Numbered from the stretch's first letter, positions 7,190 through 14,922 are shown. The stretch is DNA of 18,208 nt from an uncultured Selenomonadaceae bacterium (GCA_905236325.1 CAJOPJ010000110.1:1-18208); one strand, 5' to 3'. Numbers and translations: made by a program. The notes: generated from the letters alone by a model not told the origin.

Positions 7190-8482
7190 ATGCAAAAAAC
7201 TTTTCCATACTTTCAGCCGGAATATGTAAGTAAATTTAAATGTAATGGTCAAGCCTGTAGAGCAAGTTGTTGCAAAACTTGGGCAATTGATATTGATAAA
7301 AAAACTTACAAAAAATATTCGCACATCAGACCGAAAAGTGCAGCTGAAGAAATTACAAAACACTTGGTAGAAAATCCCGAGCGCGATTGTTACACTGTTG
7401 TTTTGGATTCTCAAAGAAGATGTCCAATGTTGACTGAAGATAACTTTTGCAAAATTCAGCGTCAGTACGGCGAAGAATATTTGTCAATTACTTGTGTAAG
7501 TTATCCGCGCAAAACTTATGTAATGAAGGATTTTTTTGAACGCAGCTTAAGTTTAACTTGTCCTGTCGTTGCGGCACTGGCTTTGTTACCTGAAGAACCA
7601 ATGGCTTTTGAATATGTCGAGGTTCCAAAAAGAAAACATGATGACATTGGCAGAATAACAATCCAAAATCCGCCGTTGCTGATGGTTGAAAGTATTCAGC
7701 CTGAACACATTACAATTTATCAGCAAACAACAATTTCAATTTTGCAGGAGCGTTCAATGACAATCGACCAACGCTTGATTGTGCTGGGATTTTATTTCGA
7801 CAAATTTGACGAACTTATCAAAACTAAAGAACTCGACAACTTGGCAGATGTTTCGGCTTATTATATGTCTGATGAATTTTTGCAAGGCGACGCATTGAAA
7901 TTGGCGCAGAAAATTGAAATTGATGAGCACGAGCGAATGAAAATTATGATGAAAATTTTTGAGGCAATTTATGGCGGCTATGAAGATAGACTAAAAGCTC
8001 AAAACATTTATGACGCAAATATTTTGAAATTTGTTGTAGATGTTTTGGAAATTCAACCTGATGAAAATAAACAAGTTTCGCTGACTGAGTTGGTGGAAAA
8101 TTGGAATAAATGGAAAAGACTTCGCAAGCAATTTCAAAAATATTTTTCTACGCTCTTTGAAAATTATTTAGTAAATGAATTTTTCTTTAACTTGTATCCA
8201 TTTACCTTTAACACTTCAATAGCGCAGAATTTTGGAACTTTTGTTGCAAGTTATAAAATGTGCGAATTGATTTGTATTTCGCGCGCAATTTACAACTTCA
8301 AGCGTGATACGACAAAACAGCCGCTAAACAAAATTGAATGTTCGGCAACTATGATGCACTTTGCAAACAATGTTGACCACAACAAATATTATTTTACGGC
8401 AATCAGTGACAGTCTGAAAAACAAAACTGAAATTGCGGAAATTATGAAAGATTTGCTGGACGGAAAGGTGGCTGCTGAATGA
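7190..8482 (+). CDS. fliB: FliB-like flagellin lysine-N-methylase
   Basis: 430 residues. The N-terminus has the family's cysteine-rich signature YxPxYVxxFKCxGxxCxxxCC (C18, C23, C27, C28), followed by C67, C78, C87 in FCKIQ and C102 in TCVSYPR. Salmonella FliB, which N-methylates surface lysines of flagellin using SAM, is reported to use a [4Fe-4S] cluster held by such cysteines. The C-terminal half is helical and less conserved. The start is ATG 7190 with AAGGGGG (7175-7181), 3 nt after rbfA; its end overlaps nrnA by 4 nt (ATGA). Placement in a ribosome/tRNA-maturation operon rather than a flagellar cluster is unusual. A flagellin gene is about 2.5 kb upstream. Without partner data, substrate identity is inferred. 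Confidence 0.85.
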   Translation: MQKTFPYFQPEYVSKFKCNGQACRASCCKTWAIDIDKKTYKKYSHIRPKSAAEEITKHLVENPERDCYTVVLDSQRRCPMLTEDNFCKIQRQYGEEYLSITCVSYPRKTYVMKDFFERSLSLTCPVVAALALLPEEPMAFEYVEVPKRKHDDIGRITIQNPPLLMVESIQPEHITIYQQTTISILQERSMTIDQRLIVLGFYFDKFDELIKTKELDNLADVSAYYMSDEFLQGDALKLAQKIEIDEHERMKIMMKIFEAIYGGYEDRLKAQNIYDANILKFVVDVLEIQPDENKQVSLTELVENWNKWKRLRKQFQKYFSTLFENYLVNEFFFNLYPFTFNTSIAQNFGTFVASYKMCELICISRAIYNFKRDTTKQPLNKIECSATMMHFANNVDHNKYYFTAISDSLKNKTEIAEIMKDLLDGKVAAE

Positions 8483-9489
8483 AAATAACTTTGCAAGACG
8501 CGGCGGATAAATTAAAAGCCGCAAATAAAATTGTCGTGACAGCGCATGTAAATCCTGACGGCGACGCTATCGGCTCGACTATTGCGCTTTATCAAATTCT
8601 GAAGGCTTTAGGCAAGGACGTGACGATTTATATTGACGACAAACTGCCAAAAAATTTTGTAACAATGCCCGGCGCGGAAGATATAAAACGTCCTGTCGAA
8701 GGTGAAAAAATTTCAGCTGACTTGCTGGTTATTTTAGATACTGCGCCCGACAGAGTCGGCAAGGTGATTGAAGTTTGTGACGCGCCAATTTTAAATATCG
8801 ATCACCATGTCACCAATAACAATGCTGAAAATTTTTTGTATGTAGACGCAACCGCCTCCGCAACTTGTGAAATTATTTTCTACTTCAGCAAAATTCTTGG
8901 CGTTGAACTGACTTTGAACATGGCGGTTTGTCTTTATATCGGTATGGCAACTGACACAGGTTTTTTCAACTATTCCAACACAAAACCTGCGACTTTCAAA
9001 GCTGCAGCTGAACTTGTCGAACTTGGCGTTATGCCAAATTTAGTTTCTGAAAATCTTGAACGACGCACGGCGCACGAAATTAAAATTCTCAGCCTTGCCC
9101 TGCAAACTACTAAATTGTATTTCGGCGGCAAAGTTGCAGGTATGTTTGTCGATGAAAAACTTTCCGCCCAAAGTGACAATACCGAAGGCTTGATAGATTT
9201 AATACGCGTGATTGAAGGCGTTGAGGTTGCTTTCCTGCTGAAGTTCAAAGCAAAAAAAATTTGCCGCGTAAGTATGCGTTCAAAGACTGTCGATGTTTCC
9301 AAAATCGCACAAAGACTTGGTGGCGGCGGACATGTTAGAGCAGCAGGTTGCACGATTGAGGAAAATTTTGATGACGCTAAAAAAATCTTGATTGACGCAA
9401 TCGGCAACTACATGGTCGAGGTTAATAAAATTTCGCAAGCTGACTTCAATTCAGATATTGAACTTGCACTTGAAGATGTTGAAAATTGA
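8479..9489 (+). CDS. nrnA: DHH/DHHA1 phosphoesterase NrnA (oligoribonuclease / pAp phosphatase)
   Basis: 336 residues, normal length. It degrades nano-RNAs and dephosphorylates 3'-phosphoadenosine 5'-phosphate. DHH domain motifs: AHVNPDGDAIGS (22-33, H23, D27, D29), D87 in LDTA, NIDHHVTN (106-113) and ATDTG (157-161). The DHHA1 substrate-binding motif GGGGHVRAAG is at 281-290. All metal ligands are present. The ATG at 8479 overlaps the fliB-like stop, implying translational coupling. Its stop in turn overlaps the truB start. The nrnA-truB pairing next to rbfA is common in Firmicutes. Confidence 0.95.
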   Translation: MKITLQDAADKLKAANKIVVTAHVNPDGDAIGSTIALYQILKALGKDVTIYIDDKLPKNFVTMPGAEDIKRPVEGEKISADLLVILDTAPDRVGKVIEVCDAPILNIDHHVTNNNAENFLYVDATASATCEIIFYFSKILGVELTLNMAVCLYIGMATDTGFFNYSNTKPATFKAAAELVELGVMPNLVSENLERRTAHEIKILSLALQTTKLYFGGKVAGMFVDEKLSAQSDNTEGLIDLIRVIEGVEVAFLLKFKAKKICRVSMRSKTVDVSKIAQRLGGGGHVRAAGCTIEENFDDAKKILIDAIGNYMVEVNKISQADFNSDIELALEDVEN

Positions 9490-10343
9490 TGGACGGCTTT
9501 ATAAATTTAAACAAACCTGCAGGAATAACAAGCCACGACGCAGTCAACAAAGTTCGGAAAATTTTTCAAACTAAAAAAGTCGGACACGCAGGAACGCTTG
9601 ACCCTGCGGCTTGCGGAGTTTTGCTTGTCGCTATTGGCAGGGCAACTAAATTTATTGAATATTTTGCTGACTGCGACAAAACTTACCGCGCAGAAATTTT
9701 GTTTGGAACTTCGACTGACAGCGGAGACTTGGAAGGTAAAATTATTCGGCAGTCGGAAAATTTTACAATGCCAAATCTTGCCGAACTTCAAAATGCAACT
9801 AAAAATTTTCTTGGCGAAATTGAACAGACTCCCCCAAAATTTTCAGCAATAAAAATCAATGGTCGCAAGGCTTATGATTTAGTGCGCAAAGATATTGATT
9901 TTGAAATGCCTAAGCGCAAAGTTTTTATAAACAGATTTGAAATTTTAAGCGTCGATAAAAATGTTTTGACTGCTGTAATTGACTGCACGAAAGGAACTTA
10001 CATACGCAGTCTTGCTGTTGATTTTGGTTTGAATTTGAATTTGCCGGCGACGCTGAAAAATTTGCAACGCACACGCGTCGGCAATTTTAATTTAACAAAT
10101 GCTGTTGACTTGGAAAATTTACAAATTGCGCCTGAAAATTTTTTGCAGTCGATTGAAACTTGTCTTGAGTTTGAAAAATTTATTTTGCCGCCGCACAGAA
10201 TAAAAGCATTTTGCAGTGGACTTTCAACTACAGTTAATTTACCTGACAAATTGGTTAAAGTTTACTTTGAAGAAAAATTTTTAGGTGTTGGAAAAATTTT
10301 AGCCGGCGAATTGAAATCTGAAAAGCTGGCGTTAATTAAATAA
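9489..10343 (+). CDS. truB: tRNA pseudouridine(55) synthase TruB
   Basis: 284 residues. It makes psi55 in the T-loop of tRNAs. The start motif GFINLNKPAGITSHD and the catalytic block GHAGTLDPAACGVLL (catalytic D38) are canonical. The QTPPKFSAIKINGRKAY and CTKGTYIRSLAVDFG motifs follow. The C-terminal 60 residues form the small TruB_C/PUA-like RNA-binding part. ATG 9489 shares its first base with the nrnA stop (TGATG); a TTG immediately before is in frame but less likely. It is the last gene of the rbfA unit, followed directly by a terminator. Confidence 0.95.
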   Translation: MDGFINLNKPAGITSHDAVNKVRKIFQTKKVGHAGTLDPAACGVLLVAIGRATKFIEYFADCDKTYRAEILFGTSTDSGDLEGKIIRQSENFTMPNLAELQNATKNFLGEIEQTPPKFSAIKINGRKAYDLVRKDIDFEMPKRKVFINRFEILSVDKNVLTAVIDCTKGTYIRSLAVDFGLNLNLPATLKNLQRTRVGNFNLTNAVDLENLQIAPENFLQSIETCLEFEKFILPPHRIKAFCSGLSTTVNLPDKLVKVYFEEKFLGVGKILAGELKSEKLALIK

Positions 10344-10375
10344 AAAAAAATCCTCCAATTGGAGGTTATTTTTTT
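10342..10375. terminator. Bidirectional terminator between truB and GT2 gene
   Basis: A perfect 14-nt palindrome CCTCCAATTGGAGG (10352-10365) is flanked by nine A (10342-10350) and a T-run (10369-10375). It lies between convergent truB and the minus-strand glycosyltransferase, so it likely ends both units. The A-run starts on the truB stop codon. Confidence 0.85.
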
Positions 10376-10392
10376 ATTTAGCTTTTTTATAA

Positions 10393-11652
10393 TTAACCGC
10401 GACCTTCTTCGCGTTTCATTTGATCATAGTTCATTGAGCGCGTATGTTTTGTATGCGCCCATTCATGTTCGTTGCGATGAATGAAACCTGAAAAAATAAT
10501 TGGTATCCAAGTATAAAAAAATAGTGGATAAACCAGCAAATAAAACCAAGACTTTGCACGCGCACGAACTTTAATTAAAATTATCATTGGTATCAGATAT
10601 TGACCGATCATTATTGCAGTCATAATGTCGGAAGGCATAACTGCGTAAATGTTGGTGTAAAAATTGCCGAACATCATTTGCAGGTAGCCGAGAATCAGAA
10701 ATATTGATGACAGCATTAAAAAGTACGGCTGAAAAAGATAAATGCAACCGTCCCAAATGCGAATGTCCTTGCGTTTCCAACCTGCAACAATCATTTTTGG
10801 TATAAATCTTTCTGCAACATCGAATTGACCTTGAGCCCAGCGTTTGCGTTGATACCAAGATTGTTTCAGCGTCAGCGGCTTTTCATCATAAACAATCGCA
10901 TCGTGCGCCCAAGTTGTTTTGATACCTTCAGTCAGCGACTTCATAGTAAATTCCATGTCTTCGACAAGGCAAGTAGCACGCCAGCCGTGCTTTTTCAAAA
11001 CATCAAGCGTAATGCACATACCTGTACCGCCAAGAACTGCAGATAAGCCGATATTTGTTTTTGCAAGATGCGATACATGATCGATAAGCCAAAAGGCAAT
11101 GGCAAAAGTTCCGCTAACCCAAGTGTCGTAAGGATTTTTAGCGTCGAGGAAACCTTGAATAATTTTATCGCCCTTGCAAAGTCTGTTGTTCATTTCCATC
11201 AAAAATTGGTGATGAACTAAATTATCGGCATCGAAAATTGCCACAGCGTCATAAATTTTTTCGCCCGACTCCTCCATTTTGAATAATTTTTCAAACATCC
11301 ATTCCAGCGCAAAGCCTTTAGATTTTTTTTCTTCATCAAAGCGTTCACAAACAACAGCTCCTGCCGCACTTGCAACTTCAGCAGTGTTGTCAGTGCAGTT
11401 GTCGGCGATAACATAAATATCATACAGATCTTTTGGATAGTTCAAGTCTTGCAGATTTTCAATCAGCTGACCAACAACTGCGCTTTCATTGTGCGCCGCA
11501 ACCAGCACTGCAAATTTTTTTTGCGGCGTGGTAATTTTTTTTTCAGAACGCCGCCACATCCCGCAAAAGCCGATTATAAAAAAATACATTGTGAACACAA
11601 ACAGCAAAATTTGCAGTGGTATCATTACTATATCAAATGGATAATTAAACAA
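10393..11652 (-). CDS. Membrane glycosyltransferase family 2 (processive-type)
   Basis: 419 residues. An N-terminal membrane segment (about 8-32) is followed by a cytosolic GT-A domain (about 45-280) and three or so C-terminal membrane segments (about 303-330, 340-362, 368-392). GT2 motifs: VAAHNE (51-56), ADNCTD (83-88), the metal-binding FDADN (140-144), GGTG (208-211), catalytic-base region EDMEF (231-235) and QRKRW (268-272), the Q(Q/R)xRW of processive synthases such as cellulose, hyaluronan or poly-GlcNAc synthase. Sugar donor and product cannot be told by eye. The TTG start at 11652 has GGAGAG (11664-11659) 6 nt upstream. It ends the pssA-CapA unit, so an envelope or exopolysaccharide role is likely. 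Confidence 0.88.
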   Translation of the reverse strand: MFNYPFDIVMIPLQILLFVFTMYFFIIGFCGMWRRSEKKITTPQKKFAVLVAAHNESAVVGQLIENLQDLNYPKDLYDIYVIADNCTDNTAEVASAAGAVVCERFDEEKKSKGFALEWMFEKLFKMEESGEKIYDAVAIFDADNLVHHQFLMEMNNRLCKGDKIIQGFLDAKNPYDTWVSGTFAIAFWLIDHVSHLAKTNIGLSAVLGGTGMCITLDVLKKHGWRATCLVEDMEFTMKSLTEGIKTTWAHDAIVYDEKPLTLKQSWYQRKRWAQGQFDVAERFIPKMIVAGWKRKDIRIWDGCIYLFQPYFLMLSSIFLILGYLQMMFGNFYTNIYAVMPSDIMTAIMIGQYLIPMIILIKVRARAKSWFYLLVYPLFFYTWIPIIFSGFIHRNEHEWAHTKHTRSMNYDQMKREEGRG

Positions 11653-11700
11653 TTCGCACTCTCCAAATCACGAAAAAAATTTTTTATTTTCAGACGTTTG

Positions 11701-11748
11701 TTAATAGAAATTGCCCCTGTAACTATTAGGTAAAATTGGTTCAGGCAT
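11701..11748 (-). CDS. Possible 15-codon small ORF between CapA-like and GT2 genes
   Basis: Reads MPEPILPNSYRGNFY then TAA. It starts at ATG 11748 with an excellent SD, TGAGGTGA (11762-11755), at 6 nt spacing; the SD overlaps the stop codon of the upstream CapA-like gene. Its stop is 36 nt before the GT2 SD. The peptide has no membrane segment. It could be a microprotein, a leader that couples translation to the downstream glycosyltransferase, or chance. The strong SD makes chance less likely, but there is no homology evidence. Confidence 0.4.
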   Translation of the reverse strand: MPEPILPNSYRGNFY

Positions 11749-11759
11749 TTTTAATCACC

Positions 11760-12818
11760 TCACTGAAAATTTATAGTTTGCGGATAAATACTTGAGGCTT
11801 GCGCGACTTTATTTAAAATGCGCTGAGCTTCTGAACCTGTAACAGGCGTTGGGCAAAAATCATTGTAGCTTGTTGTTGAAGAAATTCTGCATGGAATAAT
11901 TTTAGGCGTGATTGTAATTTTGCCTTCTTGCCTGTCAAGCGTTGTCTGCAAAATAAATGTATCTTTGTCGCTGGGATTGTTATTTGCGCCGAAGCAGAAA
12001 TTTCCTAAACTGTAAGCAATCAATTTTCCATTATAAAGTTCAATTCCTTCGACGACGTGAGGATGTGCTCCGACAACAATATCTGCGCCGCTGTCAATAG
12101 TGAAGTGTGCTAAAGTTTCTTGGTCAGGAATTGAAGTATATTCGCGCTCAATTCCCCAGTGATATTCAACAATTACAAATTCAGTTTGTTCACGCAATTT
12201 GTTAATATCGGCAGAAACTTTTTCGCGCAAAGTTGGTTCATCATACCAACCTTGATAGCCAAGAAAACCAATTTTCATGCCGCGAACTTCGATAATTTCA
12301 GAAAAATTTTCGCCGCAGAATTTTATATTGTTAGCCTTGAGTAAGTCAACAGTATCTTGAAAACCAATTTCGCCACAGTCATAAATGTGATTGTTGGATA
12401 GGTTGCAAATTTCAACTGAACCGGCTTTTAAAATATCAACATATTTTGGTTCGCCGCGCATTGGAAATTGTTTTTGCAAAACTTGAGGGTGTTCAGTCAA
12501 AGGACCTTCCAAGTTGACAAATGTAATATCGTCCGCCGAGAAAATATTTTTTACATTGCCAAGATAATATTCTGCGCCGTACTGCCAATAATAAGCAAAA
12601 GCATTGTCTGAGCCTTGAAAAGTCCCAAGCGTACAATCGCCGACAAATGAAATTATTACAGGTTGAAATGGTTCTGTAGTTTCAGATTTAGATTCAGATT
12701 CAGCAGACTGTTCAGGTTCAGATTCTGCAGGTTGAGTTTTTGTGGTTTCAGTTTTTCCACAACCAAAAATTGTCAAAGTTAAAGTCAAAATAAAAATCAG
12801 TTGAAATATTTTTGACAT
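11760..12818 (-). CDS. CapA-family lipoprotein (metallophosphatase-like)
   Basis: 352 residues. A lipoprotein signal peptide with lipobox IFGC (lipidated C20) is followed by a Glu/Ser/Thr-rich linker (about 22-50). The CapA/PgsA-type calcineurin-like domain then runs from about 52: VGDCTLG (58-64), FVNLEGPLT (99-107), NLSNNHIYDCG (138-148), EYHWGIE (217-223), GAHPHVVEG (249-257) and YSLGNF (268-273). Family members act in poly-gamma-glutamate or capsule synthesis, but many lipoprotein homologues have unknown substrates. No pgsB/pgsC genes adjoin. It starts 1 nt after the pssA stop, with GAGG in the end of pssA as SD, indicating co-translation. The GT2 gene downstream suggests a surface-polymer role. 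Confidence 0.88.
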   Translation of the reverse strand: MSKIFQLIFILTLTLTIFGCGKTETTKTQPAESEPEQSAESESKSETTEPFQPVIISFVGDCTLGTFQGSDNAFAYYWQYGAEYYLGNVKNIFSADDITFVNLEGPLTEHPQVLQKQFPMRGEPKYVDILKAGSVEICNLSNNHIYDCGEIGFQDTVDLLKANNIKFCGENFSEIIEVRGMKIGFLGYQGWYDEPTLREKVSADINKLREQTEFVIVEYHWGIEREYTSIPDQETLAHFTIDSGADIVVGAHPHVVEGIELYNGKLIAYSLGNFCFGANNNPSDKDTFILQTTLDRQEGKITITPKIIPCRISSTTSYNDFCPTPVTGSEAQRILNKVAQASSIYPQTINFQ

Positions 12819-12819
12819 T

Positions 12820-13530
12820 TTAAACCTCGCGATTCATCAAAGTCAGCAGTGAGTTCACAATTCCAAAGACAGCGTAAGTTGAAAAAATAGCAGTCAAAAT
12901 TCCTTGCACAGGAAAATCAACAGTGAAAAAAATTATTGTCGCAAACATAACTGCCGCAAAAATTTTTGATGCTAAATAAATTTTTTCTGCGCCGTCGCCT
13001 TTGAAGTTTGGATAGTGAACATGGCTAATCATTAAGTACGCCACGATTATTATGGTGATTGGATAAACCATGCCAAAATTTTCAGGGTGAATGTTCATTG
13101 CGATAAAAAGCATTGTAGTTGTTGCAACAATGCAACCGCCGGCAGGAATTGCCAAGCCCATGAAGTAGCCGTGAACAACACCTGTGCTGACATTAAATCT
13201 TGCAAGCCGCCACATTCCGCACATTGCAAAAATAATCGCCGCAACTTGTCCGAAAGTTCCAAAATTGTGCAGACAAAAAACATAAGCCAAAAAAGCCGGC
13301 GCAATTCCAAAACTGCCTAAGTCACAAAGTGAATCCATTTCCTTGCCAAACTCCGACGCAACACCAAATGCACGCGCAATTCTGCCGTCCCAGCCATCAG
13401 CAACCAATGCAAACAAGATAAATATCGAACCATAAAAAAAATCGCCTTCATAGGTCGAGAGTATCGAACACATTCCAAAAAATAAATTTGCCGCCGTGCA
13501 GGTATTTGGTAAAAATCTTCGCATATCCAA
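12820..13530 (-). CDS. pssA: CDP-diacylglycerol-serine O-phosphatidyltransferase PssA
   Basis: Integral membrane CDP-alcohol phosphatidyltransferase of 236 residues, the length of Firmicute-type PssA. It makes phosphatidylserine, the phosphatidylethanolamine precursor. The family motif DG-x2-AR-x8-G-x3-D-x3-D is complete (DGRIAR through MDSLCD, about residues 48-70), preceded by LPNTCTAANLF. About eight hydrophobic segments follow. TTG 13530 is chosen because GGAG (13545-13542) is then 11 nt away. TTG 13539 would be only 2 nt from it, and ATG 13515 lies farther downstream. No psd gene is next to it. It is first in a unit with CapA-like and GT2 genes. Confidence 0.92.
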   Translation of the reverse strand: MDMRRFLPNTCTAANLFFGMCSILSTYEGDFFYGSIFILFALVADGWDGRIARAFGVASEFGKEMDSLCDLGSFGIAPAFLAYVFCLHNFGTFGQVAAIIFAMCGMWRLARFNVSTGVVHGYFMGLAIPAGGCIVATTTMLFIAMNIHPENFGMVYPITIIIVAYLMISHVHYPNFKGDGAEKIYLASKIFAAVMFATIIFFTVDFPVQGILTAIFSTYAVFGIVNSLLTLMNREV

Positions 13531-13564
13531 GTTAATCAACGCTCCAATTGTTCAAAGTGTTGAA

Positions 13565-13593
13565 ATTCTATCACAGTCAAAATCAATTTGCAA
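13565..13593 (-). promoter_or_regulatory. Extended -10 promoter of pssA-CapA-GT2 unit
   Basis: On the minus strand, -35 TTGCAA (13593-13588) lies 17 nt from -10 TAGAAT (13570-13565), which is preceded by TGA forming an extended -10 (TGn). The start is expected near 13558, about 28 nt before the chosen pssA start. Confidence 0.65.
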
Positions 13594-13615
13594 TGTAAGA
13601 AGTAATGTTGATTTA

Positions 13616-13630
13616 CTTGCAGGAAAATTT
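13616..13630 (+). repeat. 15-mer shared with the sufB upstream region
   Basis: CTTGCAGGAAAATTT, identical to 584-598. It ends 4 nt before the likely rubrerythrin -35, a position typical of an activator or regulator site. It is not palindromic, so a known dimeric-repressor box is not obvious. Confidence 0.45.
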
Positions 13631-13634
13631 AATT

Positions 13635-13662
13635 TTTACAAGAAGTATTTTCTATCTAAAAT
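13635..13662 (+). promoter_or_regulatory. Likely promoter of rubrerythrin
   Basis: TTTACA (13635-13640), 16-nt spacer, TAAAAT (13657-13662). It lies about 35 nt before the GTG start, in an AT-rich region, so it is moderately supported. Confidence 0.5.
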
Positions 13663-13696
13663 TTTAAGCGTTGGGATTTTTTAGGAGGAATTTTTT

Positions 13697-14245
13697 GTGG
13701 AAAGTTTACATGGCTTAACCAAAGGCACAGAACTTGAGTCAATGGTTAAATCAGCAATGCTGGCTGAAGCTAATGGCACAATGATGTACTATGCACTGTC
13801 AAGATTGGCAAAGGAACAAGGTCTTGATGAAGTTGCAAAGACTTTTATTGAGTCTGCCAATCAAGAAGCAGTTCACGCAGGTTTTTATGCAACTTTGAAT
13901 GGCAAATATCCGCAAGACTTTTGGAAGTTGGCGGAAACTGTCATGAAAGCTGAATACGCAGGCTACGACCAAGTTAAAGCAATAGCAGAAAAAGTTCGCG
14001 CAGCAGGATTCAACACAGCGGCGGACGAAATGGAAATTTTTGCAAAACAAGAACAGCATCACGGCGAAGTTTTGGAAGAAATTTTAAAAAAATACAAGCC
14101 GGCTGAAACAAAAACTGACGCGCCAAAAAAAATTTATGTTTGCCCTGTCTGCGGTTTTGAATATGAAGGCGATATAAATTCTGAACCGGAAGATTGGACC
14201 TGTCCACTTTGCGGACAGCCTAAAAATGTTTTTAAGGAAAAATAA
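13697..14245 (+). CDS. rbr: Rubrerythrin (diiron peroxidase with rubredoxin domain)
   Basis: 182 residues. Ferritin-like diiron domain (about 8-132): the helices carry E24 (LAEANGT), E57 and H60 (NQEAVHAGF), further acidic residues near 86, and E119/H122 (KQEQHH). The C-terminal rubredoxin-type FeS4 domain has CPVC (149-152) and CPLC (169-172). It reduces hydrogen peroxide with electrons from NAD(P)H:rubredoxin systems and protects anaerobes from air. The GTG start at 13697 has a perfect AGGAGG (13683-13688) at 8 nt; no better start exists. It is monocistronic, with its own promoter and terminator, divergent from pssA. An upstream 15-mer is shared with sufB. Confidence 0.94.
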   Translation: MESLHGLTKGTELESMVKSAMLAEANGTMMYYALSRLAKEQGLDEVAKTFIESANQEAVHAGFYATLNGKYPQDFWKLAETVMKAEYAGYDQVKAIAEKVRAAGFNTAADEMEIFAKQEQHHGEVLEEILKKYKPAETKTDAPKKIYVCPVCGFEYEGDINSEPEDWTCPLCGQPKNVFKEK

Positions 14246-14263
14246 TTTCGCAATAGAATTTCA

Positions 14264-14306
14264 AAATAAAAAATCCTCTGCCAAATTGGTTGAGGATAAT
14301 TTTTTT
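14264..14306. terminator. Bidirectional terminator between rubrerythrin and ilvN
   Basis: ATCCTC (14273-14278) pairs with GAGGAT (14292-14297), with inner CCA/TGG pairing across a small mismatch. It is flanked by an A-rich run to 14272 and seven T (14300-14306). It ends rubrerythrin and, on the other strand, ilvN, whose stop lies in the T-run. Confidence 0.75.
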
Positions 14307-14835
14307 AAAGTAAATTTTTGCCATAAAATTCAGCAGACTGCTTGTAATCTTCAATAGTATTTTCGCCGCGCTCAAGTGCGATTAAACCTGTGCGAATAAT
14401 TTCTAAAACGCCATAAGGCTTTAGCAATCTTAAAAACGCAGTAACTTTTTCATCATTGCCTGTAATTTCAAAAATCAAATTTGTCGGCTGAACATCGACA
14501 ACATGCGCTCTGAACAGTTCAGCCATTTTTAGTACATCAAGCCTGTTGTTGTCGTTGGCTGAAACTTTAATCATAGTCATTCCGCGCGTAACAGCCTTAC
14601 TTGCATCAAGCCTTTGAACTGCGCGGACTATCGGCATTTTTTCTAACTGCTTAATCATCTGTTCAATTAACGCGCCGTCTCCGTGAACAACAACAGTAAT
14701 TCTGGAAAATTCCGGCGACTGTGTAACGCCGACAGATAGACTGTCAATATTAAATTCGCGGCGGCTGAACATACTTGCAACGCGCACAAGTACGCCTGGC
14801 TGATTTTCAACATAAACTGACAAAATATGCTTCAT
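14305..14835 (-). CDS. ilvN: Acetolactate synthase small (regulatory) subunit
   Basis: 176 residues, IlvH/IlvN type. It binds the catalytic IlvB subunit and confers valine feedback inhibition in branched-chain amino acid synthesis. An N-terminal ACT domain (about 1-75) begins MKHILSVYVENQPGVLVRV. N11, G14 and N29 match by number the E. coli IlvH residues whose mutation removes valine sensitivity, so feedback control is probably retained. The second half is the ALS_ss_C ACT-like domain. The start is ATG 14835 with AAGGAG (14849-14844). No ilvB is adjacent on either side, which is unusual, as the pair is normally one operon. The catalytic subunit must be elsewhere. Confidence 0.94.
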   Translation of the reverse strand: MKHILSVYVENQPGVLVRVASMFSRREFNIDSLSVGVTQSPEFSRITVVVHGDGALIEQMIKQLEKMPIVRAVQRLDASKAVTRGMTMIKVSANDNNRLDVLKMAELFRAHVVDVQPTNLIFEITGNDEKVTAFLRLLKPYGVLEIIRTGLIALERGENTIEDYKQSAEFYGKNLL

Positions 14836-14868
14836 TATTTGGACTCCTTGAAAAAAAATTTTTTTGCA

Positions 14869-14897
14869 ATAATATCACGCGCAAATTTTTTTATCAA
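14869..14897 (-). promoter_or_regulatory. Extended -10 promoter of ilvN
   Basis: On the minus strand, -35 TTGATA (14897-14892), 17-nt spacer and -10 TATTAT (14874-14869) preceded by TGA (extended -10). It gives a short leader of about 27 nt, too short for a peptide attenuator. Confidence 0.65.
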
Positions 14898-14922
14898 ATT
14901 AACAGGAAAAAAATTTACTTTG

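Noticed and set aside
8970..9407. 145-codon minus-strand open frame
   Set aside because: It lies wholly inside nrnA, antisense, with no family resemblance; the sense strand has all NrnA motifs.
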